Source: an archaeon
Lineage (GTDB): Archaea; Nanobdellota; Nanobdellia; Woesearchaeales; GW2011-AR9
NCBI GenBank assembly: GCA_020053615.1
Contig: JAGVMW010000156.1
Location: 1-12,454, forward strand
Direction of reading: 5' to 3'
DNA: 12,454 nt
Part shown: positions 1-6,703 of the stretch, one piece after another
Layout of the letters: each line of letters opens with the position of its first letter
Position numbering within the stretch: position 1 is the first letter of the stretch
The notes under the pieces: model-generated
Seen by the model: only the letters and a program-made list of their open reading frames with translations
Databases searched by the model: none
What the model was told of the DNA's origin: nothing
Translations under genes and position numbers: made by a program

Positions 1-82
1 TGAGATGCAACTATCGCATCTCAGCCCAGAAAATCACTCTCGATTTTTCTGGGCAGTGGTGATAATGGTGCTATCACTCACT
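1..82. repeat. Three back-to-back hairpins
   Basis: Three inverted repeats follow each other without linkers. Hairpin 1 pairs 1-8 (TGAGATGC) with 16-23 around a 7-nt loop. Hairpin 2 pairs 24-33 with 45-54 (GCCCAGAAAA/TTTTCTGGGC), plus 2 bp more beyond a one-base bulge. Hairpin 3 pairs 59-64 (GTGATA) with 72-77 and, past a bulged T78, 55-58 with 79-82. On the plus strand the last stem runs into a T5 run (82-86), so it could end a transcript entering from the left. On the minus strand the array begins where the methyltransferase fragment stops. The pairing is directly visible; the function is unknown. Confidence 0.7.
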
Positions 83-619
83 TTTTGGACTGTGCCCTTG
101 GTTGGCTACCGCTCCGTCAATGCTTTCTGTGGGAAGTAGTTTCTCCTCTTGGACGTCTCCTTTGATGAATTGTACTCTATCTTTGTATGGCAGCGATTCT
201 TGCCTGAATTGTTCCCAGTAAGACAAGAGAGGAGCATTATCAACATGAGCTAATAATTCTTTTCCTGAGTCTTGATGAAATTTGTACTTGGCTGCATTTA
301 TCATGCCTTCTGAAATTTCAACTCCAATAACTTTGCTTTCTGGATGCTGGCACAATAATTCTAAAGTGCAGATGCCTGTGCCTGAGCCAAGATCTAGTAG
401 TGTTTCTCTTTTTTCTGAAGATAAATGCCTGATTAATTTTCGAGCTCCAGTTCGGTATATTGGAACTATTTTTGGAGTAGAACGTTCAGAATCTATACAT
501 AAAGTTTTAGCTTCCTAAACATCATAAGCAATACCTTTGCCTAAGTCTCCATCGTAAGGATTTCCCACGTTAGTATTTCCGGTAAATGCTGCTGGTTTTA
601 AATCATCATTTTTAGCCAT
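74..619 (-). pseudogene. Class I SAM-dependent methyltransferase, broken by in-frame TAG and C-terminally truncated
   Basis: The gene starts at ATG 617-619, with GGAGG (627-631) 7 nt upstream. It runs 34 codons to a TAG at 515-517 and then continues in the same frame to a TGA at 74-76. Together the halves give about 180 aa. After the TAG come the SAM-binding motif I (LDLGSGTG), the following helix and the post-I strand VIGVEIS, then FIKGDV (motif II-like) and IDGAVANQ (motif III/IV-like). In this family NQ is usually followed by a hydrophobic/aromatic stretch and several more strands. Here it is followed by GHSPKSE and a stop, next to the hairpin array. No ATG or GTG lies between the TAG and motif I. 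Two independent lesions favour a decayed gene. TAG readthrough is the alternative, but eL33 and the 256-aa gene here use TAG as a normal stop. The target molecule is unknown. Confidence 0.75.
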
Positions 620-667
620 TTTTATTCCTCCAAGAACATCCCACCAAGAGATAACAACGCTTTAAAA

Positions 668-679
668 GTATTTTTAAAA
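668..679 (-). promoter_or_regulatory. Possible TATA box for the methyltransferase gene
   Basis: The minus strand reads TTTTAAAAATAC here. That predicts a start site near 645-648 and a leader of about 25-30 nt, which would contain the GGAGG Shine-Dalgarno. The region is AT-rich, so this is a weak call. Confidence 0.4.
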
Positions 680-693
680 CTTATGCAACTGCT

Positions 694-1971
694 TCATACC
701 GTATTTATCAGCCACTTCCACACCGGCAGAATCATAATTTTTTTACCTTCTTTAATCAATTTTTCTTCTTGGTCATAAGTTAGAATCATGCCTTCTGACA
801 GATTAAAGTAATCTAAAGCATCTAAAAGCCCTTTAATCTCCCTCTCACGGCTATTCTCATTTAATTCCCAGCAGACCTGAATGGCCTGAGTTATTCTTGT
901 CCCTTCTTTAATTATAAAATCGCACTCTTTTTTTTCATTAAAGAAGAATACTGTTTTTTCTGTTCTCTTTAATTGCCCCAAAACAAGGTTCTCTAACAAA
1001 ATGCCATTGTTTGGAGAAAAATGCACCGATAAAAAAGTAATTAATCCATTATCAATCAGATATACTTTTTTTGGTCGCATAAGTCTCTTTTTTGCAGAAT
1101 AAGAAAACTCTTCTAAAGAATAGACAAAGAATGCTTCTTCTAAATACTTTAAGAATAAAGAGATAGTTTTTTTGCTTATTTCTAATTGTTGATTTTTGAG
1201 CATCTTTTCGAATCCTGTAATTGAGAAAATCTGGGTGGGATTATTTATCAAGTAATTCATCAATAATTCTAATATCTCATAATTAGTTATCTTATGTCTT
1301 TCCACTAAATCTCGATAGAATACAGTTTCATAATAGCTCGCAGCTTTTTGTTTTTTCTCAGAAGAAGCCGGTTCTTTAATTATTTCAGGATATCCTCCAT
1401 ACAAAAGATATTCTAAAAATAATTTTAAAAGTTCTCCTTTCTTTGAAGTGAACTCAGTAGCTTGGTTAACCGCAAATCCTTTCAGATGAAGAAATTCCGA
1501 GAAAGAAAAAGGTGTTACAAATATTGATTTGTATCTTCCTCGCAGCTCTGAAGCAATTTCTTTACTGAGAAGTTTAGAGGACGATCCACTTAGAATGATT
1601 TTATATTTATTTTGATTGTGCAATCGGCGTACAAATTTGCTCCAGTTACTCATCTGCTGGATTTCGTCAAAAAAAATGTATTTGAGAGAGGAATATCCCA
1701 TTTCCAGATGTGCCAAGAACAAATTATCCCATTCTGAATCTTTCACCCCCACTAATCGATTGTCTTCAAAATCAACAAAGAGAATCTCTTCTTTTTTGTG
1801 TTCTGTGAGCAATTCATTAATTAATTGATACATTAAGTAAGTCTTGCCGACTCGCCGCGGTCCGATTATTGCTAGGACATCACTGCTAAGCTTGAGAGGT
1901 ATTTCTCTTTTGGTTAGCGTAGGAATTTCTTTTTCCATCCATTCGGCAATAATTTTCTTAAATTGTTCCAT
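694..1971 (-). CDS. Archaeal AAA+ ATPase with C-terminal DUF4143/nuclease-fold domain
   Basis: This 425-aa protein has a Walker A motif GPRRVGKT (37-44), a Walker B IFFDE (99-103), a sensor-like LSGSSSKLL (127-135) and an arginine-rich ELRGR (142-146). These are typical of the large archaeal ATPase family (AAA_14 with C-terminal DUF4143 or related). Residues about 225-290 look like a winged helix (ISKKTISLFLKYLEEA). The C-terminus (about 325-370) carries ENLV, ECDFII and QAIQVCWEL, a PD-(D/E)XK-like fold in which the usual catalytic ExK is replaced by QVC, so nuclease activity is doubtful. The length is normal for the family and no partner gene is adjacent. The start ATG lies one base from an operator-like repeat, so autoregulation through the winged helix is an attractive inference. 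Members are abundant in archaea and their role is poorly defined; defence or mobile-element links have been suspected for relatives. Confidence 0.9.
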   Translation of the reverse strand: MEQFKKIIAEWMEKEIPTLTKREIPLKLSSDVLAIIGPRRVGKTYLMYQLINELLTEHKKEEILFVDFEDNRLVGVKDSEWDNLFLAHLEMGYSSLKYIFFDEIQQMSNWSKFVRRLHNQNKYKIILSGSSSKLLSKEIASELRGRYKSIFVTPFSFSEFLHLKGFAVNQATEFTSKKGELLKLFLEYLLYGGYPEIIKEPASSEKKQKAASYYETVFYRDLVERHKITNYEILELLMNYLINNPTQIFSITGFEKMLKNQQLEISKKTISLFLKYLEEAFFVYSLEEFSYSAKKRLMRPKKVYLIDNGLITFLSVHFSPNNGILLENLVLGQLKRTEKTVFFFNEKKECDFIIKEGTRITQAIQVCWELNENSREREIKGLLDALDYFNLSEGMILTYDQEEKLIKEGKKIMILPVWKWLINTV

Positions 1972-1972
1972 T

Positions 1973-2061
1973 GTTTCCTCAGGGAAACACTTTTACTATT
2001 TAAATGTTTCCTTCAAGAAACACTTTGATACCTGAACCGTTTCCCGGAAGAAACACTTTTA
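1973..2061 (-). promoter_or_regulatory. Operator array: three dyad repeats, exact 33-bp period
   Basis: A 23-bp block occurs at 1973-1995, 2006-2028 and 2039-2061. On the plus strand each begins GTTTCC, has four variable bases, then (G/A)(G/A)GAAACACTTT(T/G)A, hence a 16-bp core with dyad symmetry (GTTTC...GAAAC). The starts are separated by exactly 33 bp, about three helical turns, so bound proteins would line up on one DNA face. The first core ends one base before the ATPase start codon. The 10-bp spacer after the first block contains the TATA box. Occupancy would cover both the transcription start and the BRE side of the promoter, which suggests repression. Confidence 0.8.
1997..2005 (-). 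promoter_or_regulatory. TATA box of the ATPase gene
   Basis: The minus strand reads ATTTAAATA. Its centre lies about 30 nt upstream of the A of the start codon (1971), which predicts transcription from about 1973-1976 and an essentially leaderless mRNA. The box sits between repeats 1 and 2 of the operator array. Confidence 0.65.
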
Positions 2062-2092
2062 GGGTGATGGCAACACATTATAAAAATAATGC

Positions 2093-2115
2093 GGACAGCT
2101 TACCGGGTTTGCCGC
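2093..2115 (-). repeat. Duplicate of the 5S rRNA 3' end
   Basis: These 23 bp match 2217-2239, the 3' end of the 5S gene, at 22 of 23 positions (G2111 against C2235), in the same orientation and 124 bp away. Further inside the gene the similarity fades quickly, and no copy of the 5S 5' strand is present, so this is not a full second 5S gene. An AT-rich palindrome (minus-strand CATTAT, TTTT, ATAATG) follows its 3' side. Recreated RNA-gene 3' ends are typical of integrase attachment sites, but no integrase is visible here. Confidence 0.75.
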
Positions 2116-2135
2116 AGCCAGTTACACTAGGCGAG

Positions 2136-2178
2136 TCGTACTCAAGTGGGGCACTCGCTTTGCTCGACCCCACGACGA
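2136..2178. other. GC-rich hairpin between 5S rRNA and its tail copy
   Basis: The stem GTGGGG (2146-2151) pairs perfectly with CCCCAC (2168-2173). An inner TCG/CGA (2155-2157 with 2165-2167) and an outer TCGT/ACGA (2136-2139 with 2175-2178) extend it. The island is markedly more GC-rich than its surroundings. It does not fit a tRNA: there is no T-loop consensus and no 7-bp acceptor stem. It may be part of an uncharacterised small RNA or the remnant of an inserted element. Confidence 0.5.
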
Positions 2179-2202
2179 AAATAAGTTTGTTAGAGTGTTG
2201 AT

Positions 2203-2213
2203 AGAAAAAATAA
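2203..2213 (-). terminator. T-rich terminator of 5S rRNA
   Basis: Just past the 5S 3' end the minus strand reads CTTATTTTTTCTA, with T6 at 2205-2210. Archaeal termination typically needs only such a T run. Confidence 0.6.
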
Positions 2214-2214
2214 G

Positions 2215-2326
2215 GAGGACAGCTTACCGGGTTTCCCGCGAAATGCAGTACACGCCAGTACGGAAGCGTTCTTAACTTCTGTGTTCGAAAAGGGAACAGG
2301 TGAACCACGCTCCTATGGCCGTCCAA
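2215..2326 (-). rRNA. rrf: 5S ribosomal RNA
   Basis: The minus strand from 2324 to 2217 opens with GGACGGC and closes with GCTGTCC, forming the terminal helix I. Recognisable 5S landmarks follow in order: the GGCCATAG start, the loop A to loop C stretch with TTCGAACACAGAAGTTAAG, the CGTACTGG helix, and a GGGAAACCCGG hairpin near the 3' end. The length of about 110 nt is slightly short for archaeal 5S. The gene stands alone and divergent from eL33, with its own TATA box and T-run terminator. Exact ends are estimated from helix I. Confidence 0.93.
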
Positions 2327-2344
2327 TAGCTTAAATCTGAGCTT

Positions 2345-2354
2345 TATTTTTAAA
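2345..2354 (-). promoter_or_regulatory. TATA box of 5S rRNA
   Basis: The minus strand reads TTTAAAAATA preceded by AAACC. Its centre is about 25 nt upstream of the 5S 5' end at 2324-2326, the standard archaeal spacing. Confidence 0.75.
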
Positions 2355-2418
2355 GGTTTGGGAAATAAATTTCAAAAATGGACTAATCCTGCTGATATAA
2401 CAATCTCCAGCGAAAATC

Positions 2419-2428
2419 TTTATAAATA
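2419..2428 (+). promoter_or_regulatory. TATA box and BRE of eL33
   Basis: TTTATAAATA is preceded by a BRE-like CGAAAAT (2411-2417). Its centre is about 27 nt upstream of the ATG at 2451, so the transcript should be leaderless or nearly so. No Shine-Dalgarno is visible. Confidence 0.8.
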
Positions 2429-2450
2429 ACCTTCGGTTTTGAATTAAACT

Positions 2451-2705
2451 ATGGAAGCGATTGTATCACATTTCCGCCAAGGACGACATCATCAGAATAC
2501 TAGACAAGCTATTGTCAAAGTAGGCGATACTGCTGAAGATGCGTCTAATGCTATCGGCAAAACCGTAAGTTGGACTTCTCCTGCCGGAACAGTAATTTCT
2601 GGTAAAGCCACTATATTGCATGGGCGGAAAGGCAGTGTGCGAGTATTATTTTCTGAGAAAGGCTTGCCTGGACAGGCATTAGGGAAGAAGGTTAAAGTGG
2701 AGTAG
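2451..2705 (+). CDS. rpl35ae: 50S ribosomal protein eL33 (L35Ae)
   Basis: This 84-aa protein carries the L35Ae signatures in order: FRQGRHHQ near the N-terminus (9-16), IGKTVSW (36-42), SPAGTVISGKAT, HGRKGSVRVLF (57-67) and KGLPGQALG near the C-terminus. This small basic barrel protein belongs to the large ribosomal subunit of archaea and eukaryotes and is absent from bacteria, which fixes the domain of life. The length is normal. It is transcribed divergently from the 5S rRNA gene and ends in TAG, so TAG serves as an ordinary stop in this genome. Confidence 0.95.
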   Translation: MEAIVSHFRQGRHHQNTRQAIVKVGDTAEDASNAIGKTVSWTSPAGTVISGKATILHGRKGSVRVLFSEKGLPGQALGKKVKVE

Positions 2706-2788
2706 AGTTCTGCAAATTAAGGTACTTAGTCTGAAGTTTTATCCAAAATGAGGGGCTATTACTAAACAGTGATAAAAACAGCGAAAGA

Positions 2789-2798
2789 TTTAAATATA
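2789..2798 (+). promoter_or_regulatory. TATA box of the glycosyltransferase operon
   Basis: TTTAAATATA is preceded by the BRE-like GCGAAAGA (2781-2788). The box centre is about 25 nt upstream of the ATG at 2819, which predicts a leaderless start for the first gene and transcription of the four-gene operon to 7452. Confidence 0.75.
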
Positions 2799-2818
2799 AG
2801 GACTACTTTTAAGGAGAT

Positions 2819-4156
2819 ATGACTCCCATTAAATCCAAAATGAAAGTTGCTGTATTTTTAGAGATGGCAGGAGTGAATAGTCAAAACTCTTTAAGTGGAC
2901 CTTATGCGGGTGGAAAAACATTTATTAACGCGGTGAAAGCTCATTCAAAACATGAAGTAACTTTTTTTTCTACAAAAGTAACTGATCCAGAAGTTATTCC
3001 TTACTTAAATAGAATGAATTACTTTTCTTCATCTGATAGAGAATTAGAAAGCGTTATCTCTGAATTTGACGTAGTTCATGTATTAAATGGCAAGAAAACT
3101 GCTTTAAAAATATCTAGAATTACTGGCCAAGCAATTCTTGGTCCAAATGTGGTCTTTAGTATACCTAATCCTACTAAGTTGGCTCCGGAAGTAAGAGTAG
3201 AGAAAGCCACGCTTCTTGAAGAAGAGGAAGCAGTTTGTCATAAAGATTGGTCTTATTTATTAACTCCTAATCCTACTCTCGAACCTCTTTTTAAAGCAAG
3301 ATTTAAAGGAAAACACGACCCGATTATTGCTTTTCCTTATGGTGTAGATACAGAACGTTTTTGTCCAGAGTCCAAGACAATTAGAAATGAAATTGTGTGG
3401 ATCGGCGGGGGACCGAATCGACCTGGAAAAGGGGCGGACCTTATAGAAAAAGTTGCTGCTGCTCTTCCTAAAGAAAAATGGGTTCTCCTAGGAAAAGATT
3501 CTTTATTTAGATATGGTGATCATATACCTCATCTTCAACGCGCCAAAGTCTACGTAGTAACAACTGCCCACGAAACTCAGGGCTTAGCCACTTTTGAAGC
3601 AATGGCTTGTGGTGCTCCTATAGTAATTGCCAATTATAAATTTGAATCTAATGATGGAAAAGGATCCTGTGAACAGTCACCTCGTTATCATATCAATGGT
3701 GTTACTTCGAAGATTGTAGCTCGGAATGTAGACTCTATCGTGAAAGAAGTCCAAAACTTATTGGATTCTTCACATGAAAGAGAAGAATTAGCTAGAAAGA
3801 GTTTAGCTTATGTTAGAGGACAGTTCTCCCTCCAGAGCATGGTAAGACAATATGATGCTTTAATCTCTAGGAAAGCAAAAGAAACTGAAGTAGGAGAATC
3901 TCTCTCTCCAATAGCAAAAAATCAGAGAGATAAAGGGAATTTAGAGGAAAGTATTCTTAATTACAAGTTACTGACTGAAAGCGAGCCGTTTAATCCACAT
4001 CCTCTTTATTTTTTAGGAACAGCTTACATGTACAAAGAAGAACATATTGAAGCTAGACAATATTTCGAGAAGGTATTAGAATTAGCACCCGGTCACACCT
4101 CTGCGAGGGAATGTTTAGAAAAAGTTAATAACGTTATTGATGAGAAAAGAAAATGA
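2819..4156 (+). CDS. GT4-like glycosyltransferase with C-terminal TPR repeats
   Basis: This 445-aa protein has a GT-B fold. The N-terminal acceptor domain ends near PYGVDTERF (173-181). The nucleotide-sugar domain begins with IVWIGGGPNRPGKG (192-205) and contains ETQGLATFEAMACGAP, the family EX7E motif (E252, E260). Residues about 365-430 form two TPR-like helix pairs, for example NPHPLYFLGTAYMYKEEHIEARQYFEKVLELAP in two halves around 392-424. It probably transfers a sugar from a nucleotide or lipid donor at the inner membrane face during surface-glycan assembly; the sugar is unknown. The start at 2819 fits the leaderless promoter. AAGGAG lies only 2 nt upstream, too close for a normal Shine-Dalgarno, and a later ATG at 2840 is the alternative. 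Its stop overlaps the next start (ATGA, 4153-4156), implying coupled translation. Confidence 0.9.
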   Translation: MTPIKSKMKVAVFLEMAGVNSQNSLSGPYAGGKTFINAVKAHSKHEVTFFSTKVTDPEVIPYLNRMNYFSSSDRELESVISEFDVVHVLNGKKTALKISRITGQAILGPNVVFSIPNPTKLAPEVRVEKATLLEEEEAVCHKDWSYLLTPNPTLEPLFKARFKGKHDPIIAFPYGVDTERFCPESKTIRNEIVWIGGGPNRPGKGADLIEKVAAALPKEKWVLLGKDSLFRYGDHIPHLQRAKVYVVTTAHETQGLATFEAMACGAPIVIANYKFESNDGKGSCEQSPRYHINGVTSKIVARNVDSIVKEVQNLLDSSHEREELARKSLAYVRGQFSLQSMVRQYDALISRKAKETEVGESLSPIAKNQRDKGNLEESILNYKLLTESEPFNPHPLYFLGTAYMYKEEHIEARQYFEKVLELAPGHTSARECLEKVNNVIDEKRK

Positions 4157-6261
4157 CCTACACTCAAAACGATTACACTCCATTAGAGAACTTAGTAAGA
4201 AAATATGAAGTAGATGGCACTTTCGCTAAATCACAATGGCAGAAAGAAGCAAGAGTGAGTGTGATTGTTACAACCTATAACCAACCGGAACAGCTTAGAA
4301 AACAACTTTTAGCTTTGTCTCAACAAACTTATAATCATGATTCTATTGAAGTGGTTATTGCTGATGATGGAAGCAAGAAAGGAACGGGCAGCTGTATGGA
4401 TTTAGTGGCGAAAATGGAACTGCCATTTGATGTTAAATATGTCTGGCAGTCAGATAAAGGGTTTAGGCTAGCTAAAAGTAGAAACGAAGCGCTTAAGAAA
4501 GCTTCCTATGAAACCGTTATTAGCATCGATGCAGATATGATTATGAGCCACGATTACGTGGAAAAAGTGATGAAATGGCATTATGCCTCCCAAAATGCAG
4601 GGATGCCTTTAATGACCACCCAAGATCGAGCTTTTGTAGAGCCGACCGATATGAATGAAGATTATATCAAGAGACGTGAGTTGCATAAAGTTAAAAGGTC
4701 AGTATCAAGACGATTTAAGAGAGATAAAGACTGGCGTCACAAAGATCGCTATGCTGAGACTAATCGGCTCGAGAGAATTCCTAATGATGTTGAAGACCCA
4801 ACTTACTTTGTTGGCTCAACCATTTCCGGAGGGAACTGTAGTTTTACAAGATCTGCTGCGTTTGAAGCTGGCTTATTTGATGAAAGTTTCCAAAAGTATG
4901 GGGCTGAAGATACCGAATTCGGAGTAAGAATGTATGAACATTATAATGTTAAGCTCAGAAAAAAAATGTACTTTGTTCCCGTTGATACTATTGCTTATCA
5001 TTTAGAACATGGTGGACCGGTTTCAGATAAAGATTCAGAAGAAATTAGTTGTTTTTTCTGGGATAAAGTAAAAAAAGCACGAGAAAGAAAGGTTTTGCCA
5101 ACTCCTGAAGTATCTGTATACGTGCCCTGTTACAATCAAGAACGATTTGTTGCTAAAGCGGTAGAAAGTATCGCTAAACAGAAAAACTTTGACTTAAGCA
5201 AACTAGAGATAGTGATTGGTGAAGATGGTAGCACTGACCGTTCGGTTCAAATTATTCGGCAGCTCCAACAAAAATATGCTGGAAGATTGAATTTGAGAAT
5301 GATTGGAGATGGAAAGAACCGAGGATTGGCTGAGAATACTAATAGAACTATACAATCCTGCAGAGGAAAGTATATTATGCAGCTTGACGCTGATGATGAA
5401 TTATTGGAAACTGCAGTAAGCACATTATATTCTACCTTAGAACGAAGTCCAGATGCCAGCCTTGCCTTTGGAGATTGTTTAGACAGAGATGTAAAAACTG
5501 GCCAAGTAAAAGCGCATTGGAGCTGTAATGAGTTTACACCTGAATGGTACCGCAACAATCATAAAGCAACCACCCCCGATTTAGTAAAAATAGTAAGAGA
5601 GGGTATGCGTATCCATCATCCTAGAATGTTTCGTCGGGAGAGTTATTTTAAAACTGAAGGAGTTAATTCTGATTTGCAGAACGCAGTAGATTATGATTTA
5701 TATTCAAAGTTAATTGAAGCAGGTAAACCAATTCATGTAAAAGCGCCATTGGCAATTTATAACATTAACCATGGAGAAAACACTACTAACAAAGGTCGAT
5801 TACAGGCAGCTAATGATAAAGTTGTAAAGCATTATACTGACCGAAGAAACACGAATAGTTGTAAGCGGAAAGAATTTTATGACATAGATGAAAACAATAA
5901 TAGAGTACGACATTTAGATTATCAACAGCCCAGAGCAAGACAGGAATTATTATATTCCACTTGGGCAACGGAAGAGAACCAGCAGAAGGGAACAAAGTTA
6001 TACTCCGCTTTAATCTCAGAGTTGGAAAATGTGGTGTCTTTCTTCCGCTGGTGCAAGCCAAATGAGTCGGAAGAGGCATTGAAGCTATTACTGCAACTAG
6101 AGCCGGAAAGTCATTTAGGAAGATACTTCCAAGCTACTTTCTTAGATAGTAGAGGTAAAAAAACAGAAGCTTTAAGAGTATTGCAAAGAGTTAACACTCC
6201 CTCAGCACGAAGATTGGAAGATATAATTTTACAACAAGGAGGAATAAAAGCAACAGCTTAA
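4153..6261 (+). CDS. Two-domain GT2 glycosyltransferase (polymerase-like) with helical tail
   Basis: This 702-aa protein holds two complete GT-A domains. Domain 1 (about 35-310) has VSVIVTTYNQP, ADDGS, GFRLAKSRNEAL, DAD (126-128) and, later, GAEDTEFG (250-257), a galactosyltransferase/GT7-C-like acceptor motif. Domain 2 (about 320-550) has VSVYVPCYNQ, GEDGSTD and DADD (412-415). Residues about 600-695 are helical and TPR-like (EEALKLLLQLEPESHLGRYFQATF). Both domains keep their metal-binding aspartates, so two transfer activities are likely. The tandem order and size resemble bacterial chondroitin/heparosan-type polymerases such as KfoC, which alternate two sugars. That comparison is from memory and no linkage can be inferred. 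It has no signal peptide or TM segment, so it should be cytoplasmic or peripheral. It overlaps the preceding gene by 4 nt. Confidence 0.9.
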   Translation: MTYTQNDYTPLENLVRKYEVDGTFAKSQWQKEARVSVIVTTYNQPEQLRKQLLALSQQTYNHDSIEVVIADDGSKKGTGSCMDLVAKMELPFDVKYVWQSDKGFRLAKSRNEALKKASYETVISIDADMIMSHDYVEKVMKWHYASQNAGMPLMTTQDRAFVEPTDMNEDYIKRRELHKVKRSVSRRFKRDKDWRHKDRYAETNRLERIPNDVEDPTYFVGSTISGGNCSFTRSAAFEAGLFDESFQKYGAEDTEFGVRMYEHYNVKLRKKMYFVPVDTIAYHLEHGGPVSDKDSEEISCFFWDKVKKARERKVLPTPEVSVYVPCYNQERFVAKAVESIAKQKNFDLSKLEIVIGEDGSTDRSVQIIRQLQQKYAGRLNLRMIGDGKNRGLAENTNRTIQSCRGKYIMQLDADDELLETAVSTLYSTLERSPDASLAFGDCLDRDVKTGQVKAHWSCNEFTPEWYRNNHKATTPDLVKIVREGMRIHHPRMFRRESYFKTEGVNSDLQNAVDYDLYSKLIEAGKPIHVKAPLAIYNINHGENTTNKGRLQAANDKVVKHYTDRRNTNSCKRKEFYDIDENNNRVRHLDYQQPRARQELLYSTWATEENQQKGTKLYSALISELENVVSFFRWCKPNESEEALKLLLQLEPESHLGRYFQATFLDSRGKKTEALRVLQRVNTPSARRLEDIILQQGGIKATA

Positions 6262-6262
6262 A

Positions 6263-6703
6263 ATGGAACCAGTACAAATATTAAGTTATTTTTTGGACAA
6301 ATGGGAAAATGTGAAACAGCTAGCTCTAAGCACCGGGCTCAGTAGAGGCTTCTATCCTTTAGTGCTTCCAGAATACGGCGACCATCGGTTAATTGATACT
6401 TCGCTCCAAGCTACTGGTGTTAAATTAGATCAACTAATAACGGCGAATATCACTAATCCTTCTGTACATGCTTTTGAGGGGCTGATTCTGGATGAAAAAA
6501 TGGAACATGCTGAGGAAAATGGAATGAATATTGTAAATGTAACCTATCTTAAAGCTGGAGAAATATACAAATTACAATGCATCAGGAAAGACCAGGGTAA
6601 CCTAAAGAGTTATGCTGCAATTGGTGTACCTAATGCTATTAGTGATTATTCTTCAGATGAACTACAAAAAGTTTATAACGAATTAGAATCTCTTCTTAAT
6701 TGA
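6263..6703 (+). CDS. Hypothetical protein of the glycan operon (146 aa)
   Basis: The ATG follows the previous stop after one base, and the TGA at 6701-6703 overlaps the next ATG (TGATG), so the gene is embedded in a coupled operon between two glycosyltransferase genes. The protein appears soluble: an N-terminal helix (ILSYFLDKWENVKQLAL), a mixed middle with YLKAGEIYKLQCIRKD as probable strands, and a C-terminal helix (SSDELQKVYNELESLL). I do not recognise a family, and there is no signal peptide, Cys cluster or nucleotide motif. Its position suggests a helper, modifying enzyme or partner of the glycosyltransferases, which is inference only. Confidence 0.8.
   Translation: MEPVQILSYFLDKWENVKQLALSTGLSRGFYPLVLPEYGDHRLIDTSLQATGVKLDQLITANITNPSVHAFEGLILDEKMEHAEENGMNIVNVTYLKAGEIYKLQCIRKDQGNLKSYAAIGVPNAISDYSSDELQKVYNELESLLN

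Noticed and set aside
515..517. Genome-wide TAG recoding (pyrrolysine code)
   Set aside because: eL33 ends at the expected place with TAG, and the 256-aa gene's TAG would otherwise read through into antisense glycosyltransferase sequence.
1973..2061. CRISPR array
   Set aside because: Three repeats with 10-bp spacers are far below CRISPR spacer length, the last two copies differ from the first, and no cas gene is present.
2116..2200. tRNA gene next to 5S rRNA
   Set aside because: Archaeal 5S genes can have a tRNA neighbour, but no acceptor stem, anticodon arm or T-loop consensus can be built here.
2078..2326. 82-aa open frame on the minus strand
   Set aside because: It covers the 5S rRNA gene and its tail copy; the RNA call explains the conservation.
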